The position numbers were made by a program, and so were the translations under genes. 42,753 nucleotides of DNA from Silene noctiflora. Taxonomy: Eukaryota > Streptophyta > Magnoliopsida > Caryophyllales > Caryophyllaceae. The notes under the pieces are model-generated. The model ran no database searches. It saw only the letters and a list, made by a program, of their open reading frames with translations, and was not told where the DNA came from. Of this stretch, positions 1 to 12,500 are shown piece by piece (positions within the stretch are counted from its first letter, which is position 1; every line of letters begins with the position of its first letter). The DNA lies in contig VHZZ01000039.1 in the NCBI GenBank assembly GCA_009801015.1, positions 76,343-119,095 of the forward strand, written 5' to 3'.

Positions 1-524
1 AGAGATGGTGGAAGAGATGGGTTAACAGGTATTCCAATATATGGACTCTGACAAATAGGTGAGATATTTCTACAACTTTTTCTTATGACAGTGGGCTTTT
101 TTAGGCTAGATTTTTGTGGGCTGACCATTTTTGAAGGCCCAATGTTAGAAAAGTTAGACACTTTTGTTGTTGGCAGACCACTCATGCTTTCAAAGAAGGA
201 AGGAAGACAAAATGTGGCCACATAAATATCTAGAATATTGTCTTTGTCCCTTGACTTTAATAAATCAGCAATGCAACTATCATCCTTTATCATAGTTCTA
301 CCCATAACCATATTATAACCATTTTTTTTGTAAAAAGGGCATGCAGTTACATCACCATTTGCAACCTTTTTAACATTCTCCCTAATAAATGCATATGACA
401 AATCTCTAGTACTAATCTTAGTCATCAATAAGAAATCACCACCAACATATTCTACATTTCTATTGGCATATTTGAATACCCCACCATGGTGTAATCTAAT
501 ATCAACTTCATATGGAGTCTTCAT
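1..524 (-). CDS. MULE transposase N-terminus, PB1-like domain, partial
   Basis: The reading frame is open from an ATG at 522-524 to the window edge, giving 174 codons without a stop. It begins MKTPYEVDIRLHHGGVFKYA, and a YVGGDF motif follows a few residues later. The pattern of an LHHGG motif followed by YVGGD is what I recognise as the PB1-like domain at the start of many plant MuDR/MULE transposases, especially in Amaranthaceae-type genomes. A splice acceptor (ATGTAG) lies directly before the ATG, so a short upstream exon is possible. After about residue 110 the protein becomes Ser/Pro/Lys-rich and linker-like. The DDE domain and zinc knuckle would lie beyond the left edge. Whether the element is active cannot be judged. 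Confidence 0.6.
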   Translation of the reverse strand, partial: MKTPYEVDIRLHHGGVFKYANRNVEYVGGDFLLMTKISTRDLSYAFIRENVKKVANGDVTACPFYKKNGYNMVMGRTMIKDDSCIADLLKSRDKDNILDIYVATFCLPSFFESMSGLPTTKVSNFSNIGPSKMVSPQKSSLKKPTVIRKSCRNISPICQSPYIGIPVNPSLPPS

Positions 525-1262
525 CCTACATGTAAGTCAATTAACAGAAAAGCATGATTAAAGGTGCACCTAATAACAATTAAGGTCAACTAAATGTATA
601 ATAATCAAGGGTAATCAATTAAATTAGGGTTAATTACAAATTACCCAGAAACCCTTAACAAGTACTGGCATAAATCATTTAATTTGGGTTCAAATAACAA
701 TTAAACACATAATAATCAATTAAATTTACGGTTAATTAAAAATTACCCGAAATCCTAAAATAATTAGGGTTAATTAAAATTTACCCAGAAATCCTAAAAC
801 AAATTACCCAGAAACCGTAAAAAGTACCGCCATAATTAAATACATAATTATCAATTAAATTTAGGTTAGTTTAGTATACCTCAATTATCGCATGCAACAC
901 TTTAAGTTACTGAGAGCAGATTCACCACAAGACAAATGATTGTAGATGAAGTGAAGCTTGAAAATAGAAGAAGATCAATAATGGCGTTTCAAGTTTTGAG
1001 AGATTTGAATGAAGCAGTGAAATAAAAATAAGGGTTTTGGTGTGAATAATGATTTGAACGAGGTGAAAATGAAAAAATATAACAGGTAACTTTTATAAGG
1101 GTATTTTAGTCTTTTTATAACTCAGGCATATAAGAATTAGGATTTGTAGCAAGTTTTAACCTGAGTAGAAACTAAGGTAGCAGTTTAAAAAAAAAAAAAT
1201 AAGTAGGGAGCAGTTACAAAAGAAGTGATTATGGTTGGGAGTAGTTATCAAAAAACCCTTAT
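1..1262 (-). mobile_element. Mutator-like element (MULE), 5' end, runs off left edge
   Basis: The outer terminus is visible at about 1235-1258. Read on the minus strand it gives GGGTTTTTTGATAACTACTC, and nearly the same terminus recurs at 16140-16162. Inside it, on the minus strand, come an AT-rich leader, a very short reading frame starting at 981 (+), and then at 524 the start of an open transposase reading frame. The other end and the catalytic domain lie outside the window. A target duplication cannot be read because only one end is present. The family call rests on the PB1-like N-terminal domain, which is common in plant MULE transposases, and on the terminal repeat shared with a deletion derivative in this window. 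Confidence 0.65.
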
Positions 1263-1924
1263 TTTAATTATTGCTTGGATCTACAATCGCTCTATAAGCC
1301 TTTCTTTACGTTATTAATTCAATCTTTCTTTATTACTTCAATCTTTGTTATTTATTTTAGTCATGCCTTTAATTATGCCTTTCATCATTGTTATTGTTGT
1401 TATTTTAACTAATATGAGTAGCTAAATTATTAATCTGGGGTGAAAAGGGATCTAGGTTGTTAGAAGGGGGTTTAATTAATGAATTGATGGTTAAACTGCT
1501 TTTCTGTTGTTGTTCAGTTATTGTCTTATTTCTAATTGATTGATTAATGGCCATGATTGATTGATTAGTCTTGCAAATTAGGATTTTCACCGACCGGGTT
1601 AAGACTAGTATATGCTACGACAACTGAATAGAATTAATTTAATGATAGCGGCCGCATGTTAAATTGAATCTAAAGGACATATTAGAATCGACCGATCATA
1701 TGGACTTAAACATCAAGATTTGCCCTATTAATTAGTTAAATCACACCCCCGTATAATTGCCTAGTGAACTTGATCCCCAAACTCTTTAATATTATCGAAT
1801 TTGTCTTTTATTTCATTGCAATTAGTTTAATTAATCAAACCTAAATCTCCCATAAATTGTTACCTTTAAGACAGACTTAGACTTTAGCAAATAGATTATT
1901 ACCGCCATATTCATCATATAATAA
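1263..1924. mobile_element. AT-rich retroelement-like debris
   Basis: No gene is supported here; the short minus-strand reading frame at 1405-1590 has no coding character. The stretch reads like the untranslated end of an LTR retrotransposon (T-rich tract, then ATGAGTAGCTAAAT and a GGGTGAAAAGGGATCTAGG block), a pattern I associate with Ty3/Gypsy Tat-type elements. This is recall, not an alignment. No TG...CA ends or target duplication could be fixed, and no protein domain is present, so it is at most an old fragment. Confidence 0.3.
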
Positions 1925-1954
1925 ATGAAACAGAAAGAAATAAGGAAGCAGAGG

Positions 1955-2375
1955 CTCCCAGCCGGCCAACCGGTTGGAGCATTAGGGCAATTATACAAAA
2001 TTCAAAACACAGGGGTTGTCTGCCGGGTGATCGGCTGCCGGCCTACCGGCAGGGGCAATTCACACATAAATTTAACACCAAATTTCAAATATGTTCGGCG
2101 CCGGCCTGTGGACCGGCTACCGGTCCACCGGCTGGTGCTTACGCCAAGTTAGAATTTCGCAACACAGTGCCTCCCCAACCGGGCAACCTCCACCGGCTGG
2201 GACGACGCATAATTAAAACACAACACCTGATACTGGTGTGCTCCCAGCCGGTCAGTGGGCCGGCTGCCGGTCCACCGACTGGGACACCCCCCAACACAGA
2301 AAACACTTATTACAGGTCAGTGTGCTCCAAGCCGGTTGGCAGACCGGCATCCGGTCCACCGGCTGGAGACACTTG
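1955..2375. repeat. Array of CCGG-rich imperfect hairpins
   Basis: Five or six GC-rich blocks of about 25-45 bp are spaced 65-85 bp apart, starting near 1956, 2021, 2098, 2176, 2244 and 2330. Each contains GCCGG and CCGGC words such as GGACCGGCTACCGGTCCACC that can fold back on themselves. AT-richer spacers lie between them. Short reading frames cross the array on both strands, but their Pro/Gly/Arg composition is only what GCCGG repeats encode. It probably belongs to a retroelement-derived sequence extending to about 3130. Confidence 0.6.
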
Positions 2376-3380
2376 CGCACGGGATGACACCCTAAAACGA
2401 TACAACACATTTCTAAACGGAAATTCCAGCCATGCTCATGATACGGACACGTTAAACATGAATTTTCCAGCATCCAATTCATCCAACGTACAACATATGA
2501 CATTCACACAATATTTCAATTGCTCATACATGAATAATTTGCACAATTTCCTCTAAACATGTGAAACAATGGAAAATCCAACACCCAAGCATGAGAATTC
2601 ACCATACTTGCACATTCCAAACTAGAGAACAACAACTATCACTAATTTTAGCCTAGCATACAACCAAACATCCAAATTACTCAACTTTACCACGTAATTC
2701 AACTAAATAATTCCAATTTAACACTAGAAATCCCAAGGTATTGTCGATAAACCCATCACGGTTACCTTATGCTTCCTTGTCTTCCTGAAAATCCCCAATG
2801 TTGTAGGTGTCGTCTTCGGGATTGTCCAAGTCTTCCCCTAAACACAAAACAAGAGTTGTTAGAATGAGAATTTCTCCATAAGAGGGAGAAAGGAATTTCG
2901 AAATTCTGAGAAATGGGGATAAAAACTGAGACTTTAATACCTACTAAGATGAAGAACGAAAAAAGGGAGAGAATGGGGCGAAAATCAAGGAAAACGGATG
3001 AGAAACGAAGGTTTTATACTCGTCTTAAGCTTGAAGGAAAAGAGTAACAATGATGTTTGATGGTGGAAATGTGTATGCTGAGAATTTGAAGGTTGAATGA
3101 AGGGTTTTTATTGGCTCAAATCGGTTTTGGGCCCAAATCAACTCAAATGAGTCGGGATTCATCGTATTTGACGTATAAATGCTAATACATTAAGACGGAC
3201 TTAAATACTACTAATATAAATAATACACTATAAAATTTATATTTTACGAAAATAATATTTAAAAATCATACTTGCATTAATTAATTTATTAAAATAGCTT
3301 AAAATACGAGTTTGATTATTTACGAGTGTTACATTAGTCATTTTGGACGTGTTATTTATTGATACGGGTCTCTACGGATC
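2376..3380 (-). mobile_element. Possible solo LTR or LTR fragment (fossil)
   Basis: On the minus strand this has the layout of an LTR: a TATA-like GTATAAAACC near 3011-3020, followed by a C/T-rich leader with no long reading frame, then a long AT-rich part leading into the CCGG hairpin array. The family is not identifiable and no gag or pol sequence is present in the window. Ends and target duplication were not found, so a non-LTR origin remains possible. Position 3150-3380 is AT-rich and shows nothing recognisable. Confidence 0.3.
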
Positions 3381-3392
3381 AATCATTTTTGT

Positions 3393-4433
3393 GAATCCGT
3401 TTTTAAAATAATGCTCAAAAATAAAATAATTGTCGTTTTGGGTCGGTCTTGAAAATATTTGTCCAAATGGTGTCCACGTAGGCTCGGTTTCTTCGAGCCT
3501 GTGAAACGGTACAAACACACTAATACGAATGACGTGTCTTCATAATTGAACACGCCATTACAAATGGCGTGTCTATGCAGTGCATTTTTCATTCCAGTAG
3601 CTGCCCAAAATGACACACCACAAACACGCCATTAGTAGTGGCGTGTTCTCTTGAATAAACACGCCATTAGTAGTGGCGTGTCTTAAGTCAGTACGCAACC
3701 TAAGCATTCCAGTAGCTGGGCTAAATAGGATAGGCTAAACATGACAATAGCAGTGGCGGGTTATGTGTAGAAAACGCCATACGTATTGGCGTGTCTTAGG
3801 ACTCTTAGCAAAGTAAGTTTTTTTTTTTAATTTTCAGTCCGTCACAACTCACTACCAAATTACAAAATAACTCTAATCTCTCCTCACAAACACCCTAAGT
3901 GCGACTCAAATAACTTCACTTCTTTCATCTTTCCTTACTCGTTCCTCCTCTCCGGCGAATCTCTGACTCATCTCCGGCGTATTGTTGGCATTGCTTTCGA
4001 TTTTTAAACACATTACCTAATTAGCAAGGTAATTTGATTTCTTTTAACTTGTTTAATTACATGTTTTGTTTGTAGATTTAGCTTATTTTGTTTTCATTAT
4101 AGTTAATTTGTATGTTTTGTGCTTAGATCTACCACCAATATGTTAATTTATGTTTGTCTTAAAAAAAACTCCAAATTTTGAAACCCTAATTAAGATGAAC
4201 GATTTATGCTTATCAATTTATGTTTAGTTATGTATTTTGGGGAAATTAGGTTATAGTTATGCTTATCAATTTGTAATGGCGTGTTCAATTCTGAAGACAC
4301 GCCATTCGTATTGGCGTGTTTGTACCGTTTTACAGGCTCGAAAAAACGTGGACACCATTTCGACAAATATTTTCAAGACCAACCCAAAATAAAAATTATT
4401 TTATTTTTGAGCATTATTTCAAAAAAATCGTTC
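3393..4433. mobile_element. Inverted-repeat element with ACACGCCA palindromes, MULE-like
   Basis: The first roughly 180 bp and the last roughly 155 bp are inverted copies of each other. They share ATAATGCTCAAAAATAAAAT, TTGAAAATATTTGT, GGTGTCCACGT and CGGTACAAACAC in the same order. Just outside, CATTTTTGT (3384-3392) and CATTTTTTTGT (4434-4444) look like a 9-bp-class target duplication, as in MULEs. The interior holds about six short palindromes of the type ACACGCCA...TGGCGTGT. From 3840 to 4030 there is a C/T-rich leader ending in a possible splice donor (GCAAG|GTAATTTG), which looks like the captured or ancestral 5' end of a gene. No transposase is present, so the copy is non-autonomous. 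Confidence 0.7.
3540..3800. repeat. Palindrome array ACACGCCA-n6-8-TGGCGTGT
   Basis: Perfect or near-perfect palindromes lie at about 3549-3572, 3631-3651, 3658-3682 and 3772-3799, with a decayed unit at 3740-3765. Two more are in the right arm at about 4276-4320. Arms are 8-10 bp and loops 6-8 bp. The copies differ mostly in the loop (TTAGTAG, TTACAAA, TACGTAT), which suggests that the arms are constrained or repeatedly copied. Confidence 0.75.
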
Positions 4434-4444
4434 CATTTTTTTGT

Positions 4445-5409
4445 CACTGATTATTAATAAGCATCACTGAACTAAAGATAGTGTCGTCAACTTCTCAACC
4501 CCGAGTTTCACGAGACATTAACATCCCTCAAATCGACTGACCAGGCCACCGCCGACGACCACCTCCACCAGTCTCACTCCCCCGCATCGGCCACCACCGC
4601 ACCAATAATCACTCATCAATCACCGCCGCCGCCCACCACCACCTCAATCACCAGCCCAATTAACTGTAAGTGCTTTCATTTTAATTTTACTTGGATTAAT
4701 TAATTATTTCTAGGGTTAGCGTAAGGAAATAGAAATTAGGATTTTAATGTGTCAGAAATCCTTAGAAATTGTATGCAATGCAATTTGTTATTGTAATCCG
4801 TAGTAAATTGAAACAATTACATTAATCTGTATCAACTAGAATCACTTAACATGCGCACAAGCTAATGGTAGTGTTGAGATACGATGTTTTGAGTACCGGA
4901 TCGATAAACTCGACAGGGAGTTCAGTAATCGTAGCCAACAATACATTAATTATTATTTTCCGTGAGGAGTACTAAAAATGAGAAATAGTTATGATGTTTC
5001 TTTTATGACCCATTTAATTGGATGAAATGACATTTTATTTTATCGCAAATTTTCATGATAACCAATGTAGCACACGGGTTTAAAACTAGTTATCGAAAAA
5101 ACTATTACTATTTTCCGTGAGGAATACTAAAAATGAGAAATAGTTATGATGTTTCTTTTAATCTTTTATGATCCAGTTAATTGGATGAAATGCCATTTTA
5201 TTTTACTGTAAATTTTCATGAAAACCTATGTAGCACACGGGTTTAAAACCAGTTATCGAAAAAACTATAAACCATAAAAGAGCAATTAGGTGAAGAATTT
5301 AGGAAAACAAAAGGTAGAATGATTGTTACAAAAATAATAGAATTTTCCATCTTTGTTTGCAAATCAGAAATCGCATTATCTATATCCATACATCGTTTGT
5401 ATCGGAAAA
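4445..5409 (+). promoter_or_regulatory. Upstream region of the M16 protease gene
   Basis: No reading frame is supported. Positions 4545-4665 are rich in CCACC/CCGCC and end at AACTGTAAGTGC, which fits a splice donor, so a non-coding first exon is possible. From 4951 to 5267 a segment is duplicated in tandem. The translation start at 5410 follows directly. I could not pick a convincing TATA box. Confidence 0.4.
4951..5267. repeat. Tandem duplication, period about 155-163 bp
   Basis: Unit 1 (4951-5102) and unit 2 (5103-5267) share CCGTGAGG, ACTAAAAATGAGAAATAG, TTATGATGTTTCTTTTA, TTAATTGGATGAAATG, TAGCACACGGGTTTAAAAC and AGTTATCGAAAAAACTA in the same order. A short insertion in unit 2 lengthens the period toward the end. 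The second unit ends about 140 bp before the protease start codon. Confidence 0.85.
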
Positions 5410-6530
5410 ATGGGGGAAAGCAGAGAGGAAGAGACGAAGATACTGAAGCCCAGATGTGACAAGAGAGAGTACAAGAGAATAGTCCTCCATAACTCTCTCG
5501 AAGTTCTCCTCATCAGCGATCCTCACACTGATAAGGTTTTTTTTTTTTTTTTTTAATTTTTTTTTAATTTAACATTAACTATCTCTTGTTTTTCAGTAAT
5601 TAATTTAATTTCTACCTGAATTCAAAATGAACAGTGCGCAGCTTCTATGAATGTCAATGTTGGGCACTTTTCCGATCCTGAGCATCTCCCAGGCCTTGCT
5701 CATTTCCTAGGTTTATTTTCCTTTCTCCTTAAATAATTATTTTATTTATGGTTTTGGTTTTTGAAGGTAGATCTCTGTTGTTTTGGGGGTGTTGAAAGGT
5801 TTGGAAGAGAGAGAGAGAGGAGGGGGGGTCTCTCTTACTGTCCGTAGCGAGGGAAATGGTGATTCGTACGGTGGGAGTGTGGTGGTCTTTGCTATGTTTT
5901 TTTAAGGAAAGTGATAAATGACAACCCTGCCCCTTGAATTGAAGAGAATATGAATCATGTCAACGTGATGTAAAGAATGGTAGTTAAATATCAAGGGGTA
6001 GTATTGGATGTTCACACAATTTCCCTACTAAATTTAAATTTTAAAGGGTACAATTAATTTGAAATAAATTAAGAGGGGGAAGGGGACAATAAAAATGATA
6101 TGGTGGTAGTACAAAATAAGGATATAGGGAACAAAAGATGACCCAAGCAAAAAGGAAATAGGAAAGAAAACTCCAGGTCACTTTTTCTTCTTGCTCATGT
6201 CCCTAATTATGTCTCAATTATGATATTTAATATTTTAGTTTTAATGTCTCTGTTGGAAAAGATTGGAACTCGAGTTCATGATTGTTTTCAATAGTGTGAA
6301 TTTTTACTCTGGAACACATGCGATGAAGTACTTCTGGTTGTGGCCTTAAAAGCATACGTTTGTGTATGGTGCATAACTGCTTATACTACTTAAATTATAT
6401 GTCTAAAATTCTCTTAATGTAACTTTAACCTTTTCTTTTCTTGTTTCCTTTTCAGAGCACATGTTATTTTATGCAAGTGAAAAGTATCCAATAGAAGATA
6501 GTTACAACAAGTATCTATCAGAGGTATATT

Positions 6531-6563
<33 letters not shown>

Positions 6564-9500
6564 GGTTGTAAAGTATAGGTTAGAAAACAGATGGGGAGTG
6601 TCTTTTCAGATTGACTTTATCCCCAAACCCAAATTGGGATTGAGCATAAGGCCAATGTAAGACTTCGGATAAAGTGGAGGAGATTTTCACGAGGCTTAAC
6701 TCAGAGCGCAAATTCTTGTTTCATATGGAACCGTCTAAACATATAAGACGGGGTTTTGTGACCATTTTATGGTCAAATGTAACCACAATGATTCAGGTAG
6801 TGTTACAGCTTATGGTACCATTTTTTTTTCAAAAGTGGTCACATTTAGCTATAAAATGGTTTCAAAATCCCATCTTATTGTTTCAGACCAAAATGACCCG
6901 TATGAAGAGAGACTAACTCTAACTCGAGCCTTGAACATCCAAGACTCATGAATGGTATTTTATGAGTGAAAAGTGGGTCCTACATATTGTTGCAAAGATT
7001 GTTTAGGAGTCAATATGAGAGTCGGAAGTGACTCATAAAAATAAAATATCAGATCTTAAGACTCATTTTGGGTCCAGGAATAAAGATAGCCTTAGGTCGA
7101 GGTATGTTGAATTGGATTTGAACTGTAACATTCATCCTCTTGGGTTCAAAGAAAACACTGCTTTGGGTAGAGCCGCCTAGAGGTTAATATTTGATGACAC
7201 TTTCCCCATTTGTTCTCATGTATAGATTCTTCCAAAGAAGCATTATGATGGGGATTTTGTAGAATCATTCAAGTAAATACAGCTTTAGATTGTAAAAACA
7301 ATGGTGTTTGAGTTTGTTGTGTTTCATTGATTCAAGTAAATACAACTTAAGATTGTAAAAACCATTTTTTTTTTCCCTTTTTCCTTTTCTCTCTTTTATT
7401 GTCTCTTCTTGGTTTTCCTCTTTATTTATAATTTTGTCTCTCTTTCCTATTTTCCGCCGCTGAGCCTATGTAGGACTTGTTATCCCTCTTTTACTAGTTT
7501 GACATCACTAATGGCCAATTATTATTTTTAGTTAGATAAACTTATTAGAAAGAGATAGAAAAGGAAAAATCAGCATATCAGAATTCATAAGTGCTTTTGG
7601 AAAAAAACTTCAGGGAATTAATAAGTGACAATCTAGTTTGGTACCTTCCTAGAGTAGACTTGAGGACTATATGTTCACAGTCATGGGGCAATTTCATGTA
7701 TGTATCGACAACCTTCTTTCCCTTACATAACAAAAGAAGGATGTCTTTGGAGGCAAGTGTCTTTCTTTGTTTCTCTTTCTTTGTAGTTTTTGGATTTGAT
7801 GATGAATTTTTCCTCCCTTATGCTGATACCGTCTGATCTTCTACCATTTTGCCTGTGGGATTTAGGCTACGGTGATTGAATTGAATTAAAAGTCTTATAT
7901 TTGGCTGTGCTCTTCAACGTGGCATTATCTTCGTTACCATGCTTGTTCTGCTCACAATGCAAGATCTATTATTATTGTTGTTGGTTGCGAGCATACATGT
8001 GTTGATTCATATAAGCACCTTTCTTTATCCAGTCTTGGAAAGATTACTAGGCTAGGAGAGGTTTGATGTATTCCTCTTCACTTAGATATCACATCTATAT
8101 TAAGTCGTAAGTTATACTTCCTCCTAATTTCTAGATTTCCCCCCATTGTCCTCCCTATTCAATGGAATTGACCCATTTTTAATTCGGTTAGTTTTTGGAT
8201 CTAAAATGCATCTTTTCCCTTTGATATTTGAACTACACCCTGTACTCTCTTGTGGCCCATCTAATTAACCTAATCATTCCTATATTATCCTTGACTCCTT
8301 GACAATTGTCTACCTCACTTGCTTTCTAAAATATTTGTGGCAAAAGCAAATCGAGTAATTCGAAAGAATAGGAGAGAGTATCACAAGTCTTTGTGTTTTT
8401 TAGTTGTTATGCTAATGACGATACCGTTCTTTGATGTTTATCATTTTCAGCATGGAGGGTGTACTAATGCTTATACAGGGTCAAAGGATACCAATTTTCA
8501 CTTTGAAGTGAACTCAGATGCGTTTGAGGAGGCTCTAGATAGGTCGAGGCAGTTTCTAACTTTCTTGTTTATTACTTTTCACTCTGATCTGTGCAATTTC
8601 TTTTTGGGAGGCTGTATATTGTATTTATTCATTTCTTCGCTCTACAAAAATTGACCTTGATGCTCTTGTTCAGATTTGCGCAGTTTTTTATCAGTCCACT
8701 CATGTCTCCTGATGCTACTATGAGGGAAATTAAAGCTGTGGATTCAGGTATTCACATAATAAGGCCCTTTTAGTTGAACAAGGCTTGTGTTTTATTTGTG
8801 TTCAATTTTCTGACTTTTTTTGTGTGTGTGATTTCGTCTATTCTTAGAACACCAAAAGAACTTGCTTTCTGATGCATGGCGCATGAGCCAGGTATTTGTC
8901 TATATTCTGGTGATTGTGTGATAGCTTTTGTTGTACAGTCAGTTTATTTCATTTACTATTGCAAAAACAGAAGTTACTTCACACTAGCGTGCTCACACTT
9001 GCGTGCATGCCCTTGTTATGCTGCATATATTATTATCCCTCTGTGCTGTTCCAATTCTATAATAGTAGTAATATTCTTATGCGACACTTGTGGCTTGTAT
9101 AGTTGTATGTAATACAAGTATACAACTGCTTTGGATGCAGCTGACAAGATGAGTACCGAAGTCCAATTCATTGTATTCTGACTTCCGTTCTTGCTGAAAT
9201 TTAGTGGTGGTCAATACTTGTTGCAATGGCGTGAACAACACAGCTTGTGTTTTTTTTTTTCCTTGAATTTTCTCTCATTTTGGCCATACTCTGATCACTT
9301 TGTTTGTATGTAGCTCTTGAATTAATTTTGCCATCCACATATTTTACCTCTACAATAACTATCCACGTTTTTAATGTCACTTCCTGTTTCTGCCAAAATG
9401 GCGGTTTGCTTACTAAACCAAGTTAAAGGGATTTGTATGTGAACCCATTTTGACTAACTAATTCTATGTCTGTGGATGCGTCACATAACTGCTAGTCTCA

Positions 9501-12500
9501 ATTTACCTGGCAATCTAATTCGTTTTGTTTGTTTCTATATTTGCAGCTTAACAAACATTTAAGTTCACTGGACCATCCTTATCACAAATTTAATACAGGT
9601 AACTGTTACTGTTTGGCATCCCTAAAGTTATCCATTTAAAGTTTGATAATTTGAAACAAACAACATCCTTCCCAACCCCGCCTTGTTCTAGTAGCCATGT
9701 TGAAATGCAGTGGCAGAAAACAGCAGCCATAAACACTTGCACACATACGTTAAAAGAAAGAACATGTTACCAAATTACCATAAAATTAACCATCTTCTTA
9801 CAAGGCAATGCAGCCATCTTTCAGTTTTAAATTATTCGCTGTTATACATTGCAACTTTTGAAACGTTTGCTCGCTTGACCTGTAAATGTGACCTTTTGAT
9901 CTTAAAATGTGAGCAGATTGCAAGTAATAGATCTAACAGTCCCACCTAAGATGCATTTTCAGAAAACTGCAGCAAAGTCTCTTTATGTGTGAGAGGGATA
10001 CTCCAAGGATTGCTTAGATGAGGGCATTATCCTTAGCAATGCCATTTTGGGACTAAGACTTTGTTGTGCGATGAAATTAATCGCATGGTAACAGGAAACA
10101 ACTGATCACTAGCTATCACTGTAATCATGGATCCTTTTCCACTCTTAGTTAGAAGTCTATGTGAATCAAATCAAACTAAATGCTTTTCATAGAAGGGTAT
10201 AAGTAGCTTGCAGCGCATGACTCAGGAACCAACTTGTCAATAATTGTCACACCCTATGTATGATCTAAGTTTGTACTGACCTCCATTAGAAAAAGTCTGA
10301 CTGTGTGCTATTACTGTATTCAATTAGTCTTTTTTTCTATTGTGAGTTTAGCTCTAATTATATATAAAACATATTTTAGTCATTTATAATCATATCGAGC
10401 AGTCTGCTTTCCAGGAATCCACTAAGTTCGTGCATTAATTGTTTGGGGTTCCACAATTGCAGGTAGCTGGGATACTTTGGAGGTTCGGCCAAAGGCAAAT
10501 GGTGTTGATACAAGGGAAGAGTTGCTTAAATTATATAAGGAGTATTATTCAGCAAATCTCATGCAACTTGTAGTATATGGCAAAGGTTCTGACTCGTCGT
10601 CCCTTTCATCTCATGAAAGGTTTAGCTTCTCTCTTTCCTGCATGCTAAGCATTTCTTTCTATGTGGATTTCAGATAGTCTCGATAATACTGAGAGGTTGG
10701 TGGAGTCCATATTTCAACATATTCGCAATACAGATCGAAATTCCCTCAGCTTCCCTGGCCAGCCTTGCACATCAGACCAGCTTCAGGTAAGCTATTGAGT
10801 ATAGACGATGCTTCTATATCAGCACTGTTTTATGTCTCAGATAGTAGCTCTCATCACCTGTCATTATGAATTGTAGATTCTTGTTCGAGCTGTCCCAATC
10901 AAAGATGGACATAAGTTGAGGGTTACGTGGCCAATCACTCCTGGCATTCGTTATTACAGGGAAGGACCATGCAAGTATCTTGGACATCTTATTGGCCATG
11001 AAGCAGAAGGGTCTTTGTTTTATGTCTTGAAAACATTGGGTGGGTTTATCGCTTGCCTCGCTTACTCTACAAATTAGGTCTTGTAAGGTTTCTATGTTTG
11101 CTCGAACTTCAAAATTCTAACTGAAGTTGAGTCACAAATCTATTGGTTTCGAAGCCTTTAAACCGGTTATCGAGTAACCCAGGCCTTAATAATGTGATCA
11201 AATCTCATGAAATTGTTGGAGGTGATGAATAAATGACTACTCTTAGATTAATTAATGGAAAGTCTGAATTGTCTTCCCCAAGGAGGGATGAATGGTCATT
11301 TATGGAAATTGATGAAACTTCCATAGGATTGTGGGCTGTCTTATTTTTTTTAATGGCAAAATCAACCCATTAATTAAAGGCCATACAAAACAAGAACTAT
11401 CAAGATTGCCAAAATAAAGATGTGACGTTTATTAATACTCTACATCAATCATAATAGATAATGCCATATAAAGTTTAAGAATGTTTCTAAAATCTAAATA
11501 TCCTCTGTTACATTGGTGTTTCTTGATGCTACCTTCCGCTAGTTGGGTTAAGTATTATGTTGCTGCTCTTGTAATAATGGTTGCTGGTAGTATCTCCATC
11601 ATTAGCTACTTAGATTCAACTGTCCAATCCTCACATATGACAATAGTACACATGTAAAAGTGCTCCATTCTTGCTATATAATGCCTTATTGGCAATTCAA
11701 TTTAATACTATGCTAAAGACCGTGAAGTGATTCTTTTTGTTTTCGTTTCCAGCCATAACTATAGTACTCTTTTTATTTTATTTTAATATTATTATTTCCT
11801 TATTTTTTTCCTGGTCAGTGTCACGGTGTTGTCTTATCATTCCTTAGCACTGTTTCACAAGAGAGCAGCTGAAAAAGAGAGAAATTTTATTATAATGATT
11901 ATACTTTCAGCCGTAGCAAGTTTTATTTGAACCTGATTGCCGGAGTTTTAGACCTCGCTACTAACCTGATGTCTCCGGATTATTCAATTTCCGCTCCCCC
12001 TTAGTATGATTCCTGAAGCTGCTACTGCCTTCCACGTGGAGTTATTGGAATCTAACATAAATCTGAAGATGATACATTGTCTGCCACATTGTAGATGAAA
12101 ATATGACATTAGTTGAAATACCATATGAAAATCCATCCAAAGCACATCTTCCACATACTTTAAATTATTAAAGATCACGAAATTCTCATTTCAATAGACA
12201 AGCCCCATCAATAGATGAGAATTGACTCTTATGCGAAGAGAGGTATTAGTTGTATTTAACATATAGCTATTGATAATAAGATTTGTCTGAAAATTTAGGG
12301 ATCTTCACCAGCAGAATTGTTGTTCATTTTCTGTTTCTATGTGATTTGAATATTGTTTCTAACAGGTGTTCATGTAGTTCAAATCCTTCTAACTGTAGTG
12401 CGTGTTGGCAGGGTGGGCCACTGGTTTATCTGCGGGTGAAAGTGACTGCACTGCTGAGTACTCTTTCTTTAAAGTTATTATCGATCTGACAGATGCAGGC

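Noticed and set aside
1925-2556. Pro/Gly-rich frames of 75 and 129 codons and an opposite-strand frame of 83 codons
   Set aside because: Composition follows from GCCGG repeats; frames on both strands are equally open and no domain is visible.
3540-3800. Possible CRISPR-like array
   Set aside because: Repeats are short palindromes with unequal spacing inside a plant transposon; there are no uniform spacers or cas genes.
5041-5090. Possible Helitron 3' end (CACGGGTTTAAAACTAG followed by T)
   Set aside because: No convincing GC-rich hairpin precedes the CTAG and no matching TC start was found.
8876-9112. Cys-rich frames of 78 and 62 codons
   Set aside because: They lie in protease intron 6 and adjoining exon 6 in wrong frames.
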